Under the pieces are notes generated by a model. That model was not told the origin of the DNA. It made no database searches and saw nothing but the letters and a program-made list of their open reading frames with translations. The position numbers and the translations under genes are program-made. Of a DNA stretch of 15,923 nucleotides, positions 1 to 7,166 are shown piece after piece (positions within the stretch are counted from its first letter, which is position 1; each line of letters starts with the position of its first letter). Location of the stretch: contig DUKF01000057.1 of the NCBI GenBank assembly GCA_013329455.1, positions 1-15,923 on the forward strand, read 5' to 3'. The stretch comes from Methanotrichaceae archaeon. GTDB lineage: Archaea; Halobacteriota; Methanosarcinia; Methanotrichales; Methanotrichaceae.

Positions 1-1425
1 GTCGTCAATGCTCCGGCCGTGATAGACGAGCCAGTCGACGCCGCCCAGCTTGAACCCGGCCGGGTTTCCAACGAAGGTGACGTTCTTCTTGAAGATACTC
101 TGGAGGGACTCGGAAAGGGCAGGCTGCGGCTCCGCCTGCCTGACAACATCGTGATTTCCCGGAGAGAAGACGATCTGAATCCTGTCCGGAATCTGGTTCA
201 ATAGCTCCGCTGCCCGCTCGTACTGCTCCCAAATATCCTTTATGGCGAGGTCCCCCTCCTGGCCGGGATAGATCCCGATACCGTCGACGAGATCTCCTGC
301 AATGACGGCGTACTTCACATTCGAGGCGATGCCCAGGGGGTCGTCCACCTCCTCGTTGATCCAGTCGAGGAACCGGTTCCAGGCATCCTCCATGAAGTAG
401 GTGCTCCCGACGTGAATGTCCGAAAGGAGGAGCGCCCCGCCCTCTCCGGTCTCGATCAGGGAGCGGGCCTGAAGGTCCGGCCGGACGAGAGTTTTGCCGA
501 AGAACCTACCCTTCCCATCAGTGGTCCCGATGACCCCGATCACCTCGTCAAGGACCAAGCTTGCGACGTCCTCTGACCCGGGAACGCCCTTCTGGAAGAT
601 CACCATGACCATCCCCGTCGGGTCCTCCAGCTCCACCACCTTGTTGCCCTTGGCGCTGGTCCTCACGTTCATCACCATCCCTATGATGGAGATATCCCTT
701 CCTGCGATGTCTTTTCTCAGGCTCTCGATCGGCCTTGCGTTAAGCCTTCCCGAGAGCATCTCTCTTATCCGCGAGTACCGGTCCCGGAAGTACCTGATGA
801 AGTCCTGGTACTCCCCGACGCAAGTGGACCTGCCGGTTATGTCGCTCAAAACTTCCAGAGGGGACGGAATCGCAGGGACAGGAGGGGCCAGATCCTGTCG
901 GAGAGAGGAGCGGACGTCGAGATGGCTGACGGCTGAAAGCTCCGAATGCGGTGAGCCGAGCTTCTCTTTTCTGACTGGAACACTCTGGTCCTTAAGCCCA
1001 GAATCGCCCACCATTTTCAGGGCTTTGCGTTTCTTCTCGACCAAAAGATTCGGACGCTCGCCCTCGATGACCTCGACCCCGAGGGCGGAGATCATATCTG
1101 AAGATGGAGGCGCTTCGAGGGATTCGGATGTCGCCACCTGAGCCGATGGAGGATATCCTTCGAACGATTCTGACGGATCTGAAGCTGAAGGGCCCAAGTG
1201 TGACGATTTCTGATGGGAAAATCCGCCGTTGCCCAAAACCCGCTCTATCCAGCGGGGACAGCGCTCGATCTCAGATACCCCCACCACCAACGTGGAGCGT
1301 TCAAGGCCCCCAATCACACCCTCGACCAGCTCGTCGGAGGGCCCTGGGTAGGAGGCGATCAGCTCCAGGGCCTCGGGATCTATCATGTATCCCTCCTCGG
1401 CGAACCGCTGAACGATCTCCTGCAT
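1..1425 (-). CDS. polB: DNA polymerase D (Pol II) small subunit DP1, partial at C-terminus
   Basis: Small subunit of the archaeal heterodimeric replicative polymerase D, carrying the 3'-5' proofreading exonuclease. 475 codons are visible and the C-terminus lies beyond the left edge. I translated the minus strand by hand. It shows a helical N-terminal region, a low-complexity Ser/Pro-rich linker (about residues 95-205), an OB-fold starting near residue 245, then a calcineurin-like phosphoesterase domain. That domain has the motifs SDIHVGS (D336, H338), GDLVDG (D378), PGNHD (N424, H425) and YHGRS (H469), the metal-binding set expected of an active Mre11-like nuclease. I chose the ATG at 1425 (protein begins MQEIVQRFAEEGY) because a TATA-like element lies about 30 bases upstream, which suggests a leaderless mRNA. 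The frame is also open to an ATG at 1503 without a ribosome binding site. It is divergent from the signal peptidase gene. The large subunit DP2 is not in the window. Confidence 0.95.
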   Translation of the reverse strand, partial: MQEIVQRFAEEGYMIDPEALELIASYPGPSDELVEGVIGGLERSTLVVGVSEIERCPRWIERVLGNGGFSHQKSSHLGPSASDPSESFEGYPPSAQVATSESLEAPPSSDMISALGVEVIEGERPNLLVEKKRKALKMVGDSGLKDQSVPVRKEKLGSPHSELSAVSHLDVRSSLRQDLAPPVPAIPSPLEVLSDITGRSTCVGEYQDFIRYFRDRYSRIREMLSGRLNARPIESLRKDIAGRDISIIGMVMNVRTSAKGNKVVELEDPTGMVMVIFQKGVPGSEDVASLVLDEVIGVIGTTDGKGRFFGKTLVRPDLQARSLIETGEGGALLLSDIHVGSTYFMEDAWNRFLDWINEEVDDPLGIASNVKYAVIAGDLVDGIGIYPGQEGDLAIKDIWEQYERAAELLNQIPDRIQIVFSPGNHDVVRQAEPQPALSESLQSIFKKNVTFVGNPAGFKLGGVDWLVYHGRSIDD

Positions 1426-1449
1426 CAATAGGCCAATATGGCCAGCGCC

Positions 1450-1460
1450 CGTAGATAAAG
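1450..1460 (-). promoter_or_regulatory. Probable TATA box of polB
   Basis: Read on the minus strand, CTTTATCTAC lies about 30 bases before the ATG at 1425, the normal distance from an archaeal TATA box to a transcription start. No ribosome binding site precedes the ATG, so the mRNA is probably leaderless. The BRE upstream is weak. Confidence 0.45.
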
Positions 1461-1587
1461 ATGGCAGGTGGCCCGAGACGAGCCTGTGACCCTTGCCATT
1501 CATATTAAGAGATGGCGTTGGGGAAAATCTGGCAAAACTCTCGACTTGAGGATTTCAGGGCGGGCGGATCTCCAGGGATAGCCGCAC

Positions 1588-1604
1588 CGAAAACGGTTAT
1601 ATCG
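1588..1604 (+). promoter_or_regulatory. Probable BRE/TATA promoter of the signal peptidase gene
   Basis: CCGAAAAC followed by GGTTATATC looks like an archaeal BRE plus TATA box. The TATA core (about 1596-1603) is roughly 28 bases before the ATG at 1629, with no Shine-Dalgarno sequence between, which suggests a leaderless or near-leaderless mRNA. Together with the polB TATA element on the other strand it forms a compact divergent promoter region. Confidence 0.55.
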
Positions 1605-1628
1605 GTAATGTACAGATAAAGCAGCCCG

Positions 1629-2405
1629 ATGAAACTGATAGAGTGGCTCAAAGGAGAGGGGCAGATTCAGGGCTTTCTCCGGGACCTGATATTCGTCGCC
1701 GTGGTGGTGGGCGCGATCTCGATATTCTCTCAGGTCACGCTGGGGGTCTGGACTCCCATGGTGGCCGTGGAGTCGGGGAGCATGTACCCCAACATGAAGG
1801 TGGGGGACATAATCGTGATCCAGGGAGCGTCCAGAACCAATGTCGTCACCTGGGAGGAGGGAGTGGCTGAAGATTACTACACCTTCAACAACCCAGGAAA
1901 CGTCATACTTTACAGGCCCTACGGGAAGGAGAAGCTGACCCTGACCGACCAGGCGGCTCACATATTTCTCCGGAGACCCTATCCTCCCGACAAGGCCACC
2001 CCTGTGATTCACCGGGCGATGCGATGGGTAGACGAGGGCGAGCCGATGTGGGAAGGGGGACCTGCAGCTCCCTTTGCCGGCTACATCACTAAAGGTGACA
2101 ACAACTCCATGATCGACCAGAACGCAGGCCAGCTCCTCGGCGTCGTCAAGGAGAGCTACTTCAATGAACAGATGGCCAAAGGCATGATCGAAGAGGTGGG
2201 GAACGGAACCTATCTCGACCACGAGTTCGGGTACACCTTCATAAGACGGGGTGACGAGACCTACGTCATCTTTGGCATAAACTACCTGATGCCGGTCCGC
2301 GAAGATTGGGTTATCGGCGTTGCACGCTTCAGGATCCCGATCATCGGATACGTGAGATTACTTCCAAATATAATCGGAAACGAGATAAGAGACCTTTTGA
2401 GCTGA
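1629..2405 (+). CDS. Signal peptidase I, archaeal Sec11 type (S26B family)
   Basis: Membrane-bound protease that removes signal peptides from proteins exported by Sec. The 258-residue protein has one N-terminal membrane segment (about residues 20-40). It then shows the catalytic SGSMYP box (Ser51), the VIHRAM box with the general-base His128 that replaces the bacterial lysine, and GDNNSMIDQN with Asp157 and Asp163. The 6-residue spacing of these aspartates matches the two critical aspartates of the Methanococcus voltae enzyme (D142 and D148 from memory). A C-terminal hydrophobic stretch (about residues 226-250) may be a second membrane segment. The protein is longer than the roughly 180-210 residues of minimal archaeal homologues, with an insertion between the Ser and His boxes (about 65-120). 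It stands alone, divergent from polB and convergent with flpA. Confidence 0.9.
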   Translation: MKLIEWLKGEGQIQGFLRDLIFVAVVVGAISIFSQVTLGVWTPMVAVESGSMYPNMKVGDIIVIQGASRTNVVTWEEGVAEDYYTFNNPGNVILYRPYGKEKLTLTDQAAHIFLRRPYPPDKATPVIHRAMRWVDEGEPMWEGGPAAPFAGYITKGDNNSMIDQNAGQLLGVVKESYFNEQMAKGMIEEVGNGTYLDHEFGYTFIRRGDETYVIFGINYLMPVREDWVIGVARFRIPIIGYVRLLPNIIGNEIRDLLS

Positions 2406-2573
2406 ATCGAATGGAGGTCTCAAGTCTCCTGATCAGGATTGAAGCCCGCGCTCTCCGAACGGGCCACTTAGGAGATCGCAGACCCGCCCGATCGTTGCGA
2501 CCTTCCCGGCCAGAAGGTCCCCGCGGATCGCAAAACCGGATCGGGCGGTACACGGCCAGCACCCGCAGGCCGA
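2406..2573. other. Convergent intergenic region with nested inverted repeats
   Basis: This gap separates the 3' ends of the signal peptidase gene and flpA. CCGCCCGATC at 2484-2493 is the exact inverse of GATCGGGCGG at 2539-2548. Inside it TTGCGA (2495-2500) pairs with TCGCAA (2528-2533), and CCTTC (2501-2505) pairs with GAAGG (2513-2517) around a 7-base loop. A smaller GCCCG/CGGGC hairpin lies at 2444-2464. I see no credible ORF here. The structure could be a bidirectional 3'-end element or a small structured RNA. Confidence 0.5.
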
Positions 2574-3278
2574 CTACGGTGCTGAGGCCAGTTTCCTCGC
2601 CACCACAGCCCAATGGTCCTGGTGGTAGGGGCGGAGGTTGGAGACGGAGATCAGCTCGACCCCCTCCAGCCGCTCGATCTCTGCCCTGCAGACCTCTTTT
2701 GGATCCGAAGTTACGTCCACGCTCCTCGCCTTGATTATCAAAACGAGGGTTCCCCCTGGCTTCAGGTAACGTGCAACGTTTCGGCTTGCGATCTCGGCCT
2801 GGTTTCTCTGGGCCACGTCCTGATAGACCAGATCTGCGGGCTCAAGGAATGATGCGTATCTTTCGGGCAGGGAGGCGTCTTCGAGAAGGGGTATGATGTT
2901 ATCGCGAGCCTGACACAAGCCGAGGAGGTCGCGCATCGACCTTGGCGAGAACTCCACGGCGTAGACGAGGCCGTCAGGCACGAGGTCGCTCACATGGCTC
3001 ACCGTCGTCCCTGTAGCGGCGCCGAGGTAGAGCACTTTCGAGTCGGGCCTGATGTTCAGTTCGGAGACGAGGGTCGCGAGGCCTCCGGCGAGGTGGCTCT
3101 TGATCAAAAGGGCTGCGAGCTTGCTTCGGTGAGGGTCCCAGATCCGAAGACCTTCGACGATCCTCTCCCCGTAAACAGGGACTGGGACCTTGGGGCGCGT
3201 CGCTATCCTCATCTCGCCATGAAGATCGAGGACGTAAATTCCGGAAAGAACCTCAGAAACTTGCAAACTCCAGGCCAC
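2574..3278 (-). CDS. flpA: Fibrillarin-like rRNA/tRNA 2'-O-methyltransferase
   Basis: SAM-dependent catalytic subunit of the box C/D sRNP that 2'-O-methylates rRNA and tRNA with Nop5 and L7Ae. The 234 residues match the family length. The N-terminal beta domain includes GEMRIATR and VYGER. The Rossmann SAM site reads VLYLGAATGTTVSHVSD (about 82-98), followed by VYAVEFSPRSMRDLL (105-119), YQDVAQ (D154), IIKARSVD (K183) and DHW (H222), which fits the fibrillarin catalytic K-D-K-H set. The start is uncertain. GTG at 3278 touches the GGGAGG ribosome binding site directly, whereas the in-frame TTG at 3266 lies about 9 bases after GGAGGTG and may be the true start. The usual partner gene nop5 is not adjacent; nikR lies upstream instead. 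Confidence 0.93.
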   Translation of the reverse strand: MAWSLQVSEVLSGIYVLDLHGEMRIATRPKVPVPVYGERIVEGLRIWDPHRSKLAALLIKSHLAGGLATLVSELNIRPDSKVLYLGAATGTTVSHVSDLVPDGLVYAVEFSPRSMRDLLGLCQARDNIIPLLEDASLPERYASFLEPADLVYQDVAQRNQAEIASRNVARYLKPGGTLVLIIKARSVDVTSDPKEVCRAEIERLEGVELISVSNLRPYHQDHWAVVARKLASAP

Positions 3279-3312
3279 CTCCCTTGCGATCTTTGGTCGT
3301 CTCGCCCTTCCG

Positions 3313-3328
3313 CTGAAGGGAGCTTCAG
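3313..3328. repeat. Perfect hairpin across the nikR stop codon
   Basis: CTGAAG at 3313-3318 and CTTCAG at 3323-3328 form a 6-base-pair stem with a 4-base loop. It overlaps the TGA of nikR and lies about 35 bases before flpA. It may influence termination or coupling between the two genes, but there is no U-tract. Confidence 0.35.
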
Positions 3329-3747
3329 AGCTCGTTCCCCAGAGATGTGGTGGTCAATTTTACGTGTTTTACACCTTTGAGGGCCATCATCTTCTCAGCC
3401 GCCTTCCTGACTTCTTGTCCCTCGCCCCTGAGGGTGACGATCTCGAGGCAGTTGTCGTGATCCAGGTGGACGTGAAGTGTCGACTGGATGATGTCCACGA
3501 AGTCGTGCTGGATGTTGGTGAGGGTATCTACGAGGCCTCTCTGGTGATGGGAGTATACCATGGTGATGACCCCGACCCGATCGCCCTTGACGTCACCCAT
3601 CCACTCGTAGTGGACGATGTAGTTCCTGATCGCGTCCCTGATCCCCTCAGACCGAGAGGAGTATCCCCTCTGCTCGATTATGCCGTCGAACCTGGTCAAG
3701 AGCGATTCTGGAAGAGACACCCCAATTCTCATAAGTTCCTGTTCCAT
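3325..3747 (-). CDS. nikR: NikR-type nickel-responsive transcriptional regulator
   Basis: Ribbon-helix-helix repressor whose C-terminal ACT-like domain binds Ni(II) and tetramerises. Residues 1-50 form the DNA-binding domain ([16 protein letters not shown] followed by [14 protein letters not shown]). The metal site is intact: H81, H92, H94 (in [10 protein letters not shown]) and C100, the same spacing as E. coli H76, H87, H89 and C95. I chose the ATG at 3747 (140 residues, normal for NikR) because AGGTG sits 6 bases upstream. The GTG at 3756 falls inside that ribosome binding site. A TATA box and a palindrome lie just upstream. No nickel transporter or nickel enzyme is in view, so the target is unknown, and methanogens often have several NikR paralogues. 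flpA follows on the same strand. Confidence 0.93.
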   Translation of the reverse strand: MEQELMRIGVSLPESLLTRFDGIIEQRGYSSRSEGIRDAIRNYIVHYEWMGDVKGDRVGVITMVYSHHQRGLVDTLTNIQHDFVDIIQSTLHVHLDHDNCLEIVTLRGEGQEVRKAAEKMMALKGVKHVKLTTTSLGNEL

Positions 3748-3754
3748 AAAGCAC

Positions 3755-3767
3755 ACCTAATGTAGGT
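3755..3767. promoter_or_regulatory. Palindrome at the nikR start, candidate operator
   Basis: ACCTA-ATG-TAGGT is a perfect 5-base inverted repeat with a 3-base spacer. It lies about 20-25 bases downstream of the nikR TATA box, where transcription should start, and covers the ribosome binding site. This is a good position for autorepression. It does not resemble the E. coli NikR site (GTATGA-N16-TCATAC). Confidence 0.45.
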
Positions 3768-3774
3768 ATTTGAG

Positions 3775-3784
3775 TCTTATATAG
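3775..3784 (-). promoter_or_regulatory. TATA box of nikR
   Basis: On the minus strand CTATATAAGA is a near-ideal archaeal TATA box about 30 bases before the start codon, preceded by an A/T-rich stretch. It predicts a transcription start near 3753-3757 and a leader of only about 8 bases. Confidence 0.6.
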
Positions 3785-3847
3785 TAATAAATCTATTGGC
3801 GAGATTTCTGAATAAATAGAACGATAGTCCCAGATCTGGAGAGATGA

Positions 3848-3859
3848 AGCATAAAAGCT
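3848..3859 (+). promoter_or_regulatory. Probable TATA box of the 3891 gene cluster
   Basis: GCATAAAAGC lies about 37 bases before the ATG at 3891, so transcription would start near 3879-3882 with a leader of about 10 bases. No Shine-Dalgarno sequence is visible there. It is probably the promoter for the three plus-strand genes up to 5636. Confidence 0.45.
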
Positions 3860-3890
3860 TTAGATCACGCCCGGAAAAGCTCCCTCCAGC

Positions 3891-4460
3891 ATGCCAGATA
3901 TAGCGATCATCGGCGAAAAGACCTTCCTATTTGAGAAGCTCCTCGATGAGGCCGGACGGGAGTACCAGTTCGTAAAGCCCGAGATCTTCGGGAGCCCCTT
4001 TCTTCCCAGGTTCAGGGTGGTGGTGATACCGACGGGTTTTGCAAACCCCCAGTACTCCAAAGTTCTTCCAGCCCTCAAAGCCTCGAAGTCCAGGATCGCG
4101 GAGTTCCTGGAGAAGGGCGGGGTCCTCACGATCTATGGCCCCCTCGTCCCCGATCACGAGTACGAGTACGAATGGCTGCCCCTCTCCCTCAAGTACATTG
4201 GCGAGTACGGAAATACGGAGCTCGTCCCGGCTTCGGACCACCGCTGCACCTCACTCGTCGACGCGAAGACCGCTGACTGCGACGGCTACCTCATCCCAGG
4301 AGAGGGTTTTGAGACGGCCCTTGCAGACTTCAAGGGTAGATCGGTCCTTGTGATCGGGAAGTTCGGCCGCGGGAAGATCGTCGCCACCACGATCCACGAG
4401 TTCCCGTCTGTGGACTACCTCCGCTGGGCCGCCGAAGAGGGCGAGCCCGCCAAGATCTGA
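3891..4460 (+). CDS. Conserved hypothetical protein, Rossmann-like / GATase1-like fold
   Basis: I do not recognise this 189-residue protein as a named enzyme. It has alternating beta strands and helices: a first strand DIAIIGE, a second RVVVIPTGFA (about 42-51), then a helix, FLEKGGVLTIYGP (73-85), and a late strand SVLVIGKFGRGKIVATT. Strand-turn-FLxxGGxL is typical of class I glutamine amidotransferase-like and ThuA-like folds, where a protein is judged to sit in a cleft. However, no nucleophile Cys is seen at the expected elbow, so amidotransferase activity is unlikely. It is probably cytoplasmic. A TATA box precedes it, and two further unknown genes follow at 34- and 35-base gaps, which suggests one transcript. 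Confidence 0.75.
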   Translation: MPDIAIIGEKTFLFEKLLDEAGREYQFVKPEIFGSPFLPRFRVVVIPTGFANPQYSKVLPALKASKSRIAEFLEKGGVLTIYGPLVPDHEYEYEWLPLSLKYIGEYGNTELVPASDHRCTSLVDAKTADCDGYLIPGEGFETALADFKGRSVLVIGKFGRGKIVATTIHEFPSVDYLRWAAEEGEPAKI

Positions 4461-4494
4461 AGAGGGACGACGGAAGAAGAGGAGTGGAGAAGAC

Positions 4495-4812
4495 GTGTCG
4501 AGGGAAATAGAAGAAGAGAAAGGTGAAGAAGAAGACGAGGAGGAAGAAGAGCTTGAGGAGGTCTCCGACGAAGAACTCTTCAGAGAGCTAGAGGCCCTCG
4601 GCGCGCGAAAGAGGAGCAGGCGGCGCGAGGAGATCGAGGCTGCCTTGAAGAAGGCCGATACCGGAAAAGGCGCTCTCATCCTCCTCAACATCGAAAGCGG
4701 CGAGAGCCACACCTTCGACAGCTACCCGGAGGCTCTCGAGTACATGGGAAAGCAGAAGGGAAGGTGGTACTTGGCTCCAAGGGCCATCGACATAGACTCA
4801 ATCAAGAGGTGA
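4495..4812 (+). CDS. Small acidic hypothetical protein
   Basis: A 105-residue protein of unknown function. Residues 1-30 are almost all Glu/Asp and probably disordered. A basic patch (ARKRSRRRE, about 37-45) follows, then a compact C-terminal domain with strands [13 protein letters not shown] and a helix [15 protein letters not shown], ending in [10 protein letters not shown]. The GTG start is preceded by GAGGAG about 10 bases upstream. It lies 34 bases after the 3891 gene and 35 before the next, so co-transcription is likely. The very acidic tract encoded by GAA/GAG runs produces Ser-rich ORFs on the opposite strand, which are not genes. Confidence 0.75.
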   Translation: MSREIEEEKGEEEDEEEEELEEVSDEELFRELEALGARKRSRRREEIEAALKKADTGKGALILLNIESGESHTFDSYPEALEYMGKQKGRWYLAPRAIDIDSIKR

Positions 4813-4847
4813 TCAGCAACCCTTTCAAAGCACAACAATTTTCTTTC

Positions 4848-5636
4848 ATGGGAGAAGAAGAAGAGCCCATGAGACAGTTCGTCCTCTCTCCAGCAGCAGG
4901 AAAGCGGCTCATCGGCAAGGCCCTGGCGGAGCATCCCGCCATCAAGACCGCCCTCGATTCTAGAACCGTCGTCATCATCGCCGGAACGACGAACGGCTAT
5001 GTGGCCGAAGAGATCCTCGCGAAGATCGGCCAGGCTGAAGAGTTCTCGCGGCGGAGGTTCTTTCGGGGGATCACCCTTCCGCCGTGGCTGCCTACGAACG
5101 AAGCCGGAATGCTCCCTGACCATGGCGACTTTCCGGGCGACGTGATAATTTCAAAGGGCGTCTGGCAGAAGGGCAAGACAATCCTCAATGTGGTCAACGA
5201 CCTGGAGGAAGGCGACGTTATTTTAAAAGGCGCAAACGCCCTCGACCTCTCCAGTTGGCAGGCCGCCATCTTGATCGGCCATCCGAAAGGCGGCACCATC
5301 GGCCTCGCTTTGCAGGCGGTAGTCGGTCGGCGCGTCCGGCTGATCATGCCCGTGGGTCTCGAAAAGCGCGTCTTCTCCGATCTCACAGATCTGGCAGTCC
5401 GGCTGAACGCGCCGGGCGCCGAGGGGCCGCGCCTTCTGCCGGTTCCAGGGGAAGTCTTCACCGAGATCGATGCGATAATGCTGTTGACCGGCGCAGAGGC
5501 AGAGCTTGTCGCCGGGGGCGGCGTCTTTGGCGCTGAGGGAAGCGTCTGGATCGCGGTCACCGGGAGCGAGGAGGAGATGGAAGCGGCGGAGAAGCTGCTG
5601 AAGTCCGTGGCTTCGGAGCCGGGGTTCGAGCTGTGA
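4848..5636 (+). CDS. Conserved hypothetical protein
   Basis: A 262-residue protein I cannot assign to a named family. It has alpha/beta character with several glycine-rich turns: [18 protein letters not shown] (nucleotide-like loop near the N-terminus), [47 protein letters not shown] and [15 protein letters not shown]. The several GG/KG loops suggest binding of a phosphate or nucleotide ligand, but this is only inference. I chose the ATG at 4848 because a longer frame from 4764 would overlap the upstream gene. The ATG at 4869 (protein begins [11 protein letters not shown]) is an equally good start, since neither has a well-spaced ribosome binding site. It is probably the last gene of a three-gene transcript with 3891 and 4495. 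Confidence 0.78.
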   Translation: MGEEEEPMRQFVLSPAAGKRLIGKALAEHPAIKTALDSRTVVIIAGTTNGYVAEEILAKIGQAEEFSRRRFFRGITLPPWLPTNEAGMLPDHGDFPGDVIISKGVWQKGKTILNVVNDLEEGDVILKGANALDLSSWQAAILIGHPKGGTIGLALQAVVGRRVRLIMPVGLEKRVFSDLTDLAVRLNAPGAEGPRLLPVPGEVFTEIDAIMLLTGAEAELVAGGGVFGAEGSVWIAVTGSEEEMEAAEKLLKSVASEPGFEL

Positions 5637-5708
5637 GACGATGGTTTTTAAAGAGGTGACGAACATCTTGTTTAGCGTCCCATTGATCGCTCAGCTGCAG
5701 TTAGGGCC

Positions 5709-5714
5709 AGGTGA
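5709..5714 (+). promoter_or_regulatory. Ribosome binding site of the DUF4062 gene
   Basis: AGGTGA is 6 bases before the ATG at 5721 and fixes that start. A TATA-like TTTTTAAAG at about 5645-5653, just after the end of the preceding gene, could be its promoter with a leader of about 45 bases. Confidence 0.5.
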
Positions 5715-5720
5715 CAGAGA

Positions 5721-6551
5721 ATGTCGTACAAGGCAACAGTCTTCAAGGTAATGATCGCTTCGCCAGGAGACGTTCTAGAAGAGAGGAAACTGATACGTGA
5801 AGTCTTGCATGAATGGAACGATATCCATTCCGAGATGCGCAAAATCGTCCTTCTCCCAGTCGCATGGGAAACCCATTCTTCACCCGATATGGGCGACCGG
5901 CCGCAGGCGATAATTAACAGACAGCTCAAGGATTGTGACCTTTTGGTTGGGGTTTTCTGGACAAGGATAGGAACAGCTACTGGCGAGTACCCAAGCGGTA
6001 CAGTTGAGGAAATTGAAGAGCATATCAAGAAGGAAAAACCTACGATGCTCTACTTTTCTTCCGCATCAGTCCGTCCTGACAACGTTGATCCTGACCAATA
6101 TTCTGAGCTGAAGAAATTTAAAGATTCTTGCGAGTCGAGGGGCTTATTTGAAAAATATTCTGATACCGTCGAGTTCAAAGACAAGTTCGACAGACAACTT
6201 CAACGCAAATTAAACTCAGAGCCATGCTTTACCGAATTACTGCAATCATACACTGAATCAGCAGGAGAAAGCACTATTCTTTTGAGTCCAGAATTGTCCA
6301 TGATGGCTCAAATCCTACTTAAAAAAGCAAGTTTATCCGATGATGGGATCATTATTCATACTTATTTTGGTATTAAAATTGGAGAAGAGTCAAAAGATTA
6401 TCAAAGCATGAAGCCGAGAGAAATTGCTGAATCCGAAAGTGCTGTAGAAGAATTAGAGAGATTTGGATTGATTAAAGACCAGGGATATGAGCGAGAAGTA
6501 TTCAAAGTCACTAGAGAAGGATTCGAAAAAGCAGATTCGGTAATATTATGA
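5721..6551 (+). CDS. DUF4062 domain protein with C-terminal winged-helix-like domain
   Basis: The first 95 or so residues match DUF4062: FKVMIASPGDVLEERKLIRE, then PVAWETHSSP, INRQLKDCDLLVGVFWTRIG and GTVEEIEEHIK. In other proteins this TIR-like alpha/beta domain stands in front of NACHT/STAND ATPases or other modules linked to signalling or defence. No ATPase follows here. Instead residues 190-276 form a probable winged-helix module (PREIAESESAVEELERFGLIKD, EVFKVTREGFEKAD), a C-terminal add-on I know from similar proteins. The total is 276 residues with no membrane segment. The 3' half is clearly AT-rich: 6301-6420 is 33% G+C by count, against 70% for 5281-5340 in the preceding gene. This suggests lateral transfer. 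Function is unknown; a role in defence or stress is speculation. Confidence 0.85.
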   Translation: MSYKATVFKVMIASPGDVLEERKLIREVLHEWNDIHSEMRKIVLLPVAWETHSSPDMGDRPQAIINRQLKDCDLLVGVFWTRIGTATGEYPSGTVEEIEEHIKKEKPTMLYFSSASVRPDNVDPDQYSELKKFKDSCESRGLFEKYSDTVEFKDKFDRQLQRKLNSEPCFTELLQSYTESAGESTILLSPELSMMAQILLKKASLSDDGIIIHTYFGIKIGEESKDYQSMKPREIAESESAVEELERFGLIKDQGYEREVFKVTREGFEKADSVIL

Positions 6552-6632
6552 TAACCTAAACAGAGAGTAACTATTCATTAAATCCAATTGAGGTTTCTTG
6601 AGACGTGTAATACCACACTGCAAGGTGAATAA

Positions 6633-7154
6633 ATGATAATCATTCGAGAAGAAAACCCCGAAGACATCGAAGCGATCAGGAAGATCAACGAAGAGGCCTT
6701 CGGCCAGCCGGCAGAAGCAGACATCATCGACAAGCTTCGGGAGGCTTGCGAGGACTTCCTATCCCTCGTGGCGGTCCAGGGAGAAGAAGTGATTGGCCAC
6801 ATCTTCTTCAGCCCGGCATCGATCGGAGGAGAGGGGGCAACCCTTGAGGTTTCGGGCATGGGCTTAGCGCCAATGGCAGTTTTCCCGAGATGCCATGGCC
6901 AGGGGATCGGTTCTCTTCTGATCCACACCGGGATAAAGATGCTGAAGGAGAAGGGCTACCCATTCATCATCGTCCTCGGCTACCCGGAGTACTACCCGCG
7001 CTTCGGCTTTGAGAGAGCGTCTCGGTACGGCATCCACAGCCAGTGGTCAGAGGTCCCCGACGAGGCCTTCATGATCCTGATCCTGAACAAGTCGGCGATG
7101 GTCGGAGCATCAGGCGTTGCCAGGTATCGAAAAGAGTTCGACGATGCGATGTGA
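6633..7154 (+). CDS. GNAT family N-acetyltransferase (YhbS-like)
   Basis: A 173-residue acetyl-CoA-dependent N-acetyltransferase of unknown substrate. It begins MIIIREENPEDIEAIRKINEEAF, typical for GNAT strand 1 and helix 1. The beta strands EEVIGHIFFSPA and GMGLAPMAVFP lead into the acetyl-CoA pyrophosphate loop R86-C-H-G89-Q-G91-I-G93. The later YPEYYPRFGFERA is characteristic of the YhbS subgroup (COG3153). The start is supported by AAGGTGA 4 bases upstream. Base composition returns to that of the genome at large, unlike the DUF4062 gene 81 bases before it, so the two are probably not one acquired unit. It may have its own promoter, as CATTAAAT at about 6576-6583 is TATA-like. Confidence 0.9.
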   Translation: MIIIREENPEDIEAIRKINEEAFGQPAEADIIDKLREACEDFLSLVAVQGEEVIGHIFFSPASIGGEGATLEVSGMGLAPMAVFPRCHGQGIGSLLIHTGIKMLKEKGYPFIIVLGYPEYYPRFGFERASRYGIHSQWSEVPDEAFMILILNKSAMVGASGVARYRKEFDDAM

Positions 7155-7166
7155 AAGTATGAAAAT

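Noticed and set aside
494..1141. Long plus-strand ORF of 215 codons
   Set aside because: It is antisense to the OB-fold and linker part of the polB gene, whose hand translation matches DP1 throughout. The composition is Ser/Pro/Arg-rich without domains.
1500..2222. Minus-strand ORF of 240 codons
   Set aside because: It lies opposite the signal peptidase gene, which has a complete set of active-site motifs; the antisense protein has no family character.
2484..2560. H/ACA guide RNA, suggested by the hairpin followed by TACA at 2549-2552
   Set aside because: The inner stem leaves no balanced guide pocket (1 base on one side, 5 on the other) and there is no kink-turn motif, so the assignment is not supportable.
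4251..4712. Minus-strand Ser-rich ORF of 153 codons
   Set aside because: The serine runs are the complement of the GAA/GAG tract of the acidic protein gene on the plus strand, with no other support.
4997..5560. Minus-strand ORF of 187 codons
   Set aside because: Antisense shadow of the conserved hypothetical gene at 4848-5636, with irregular composition and no start signal.
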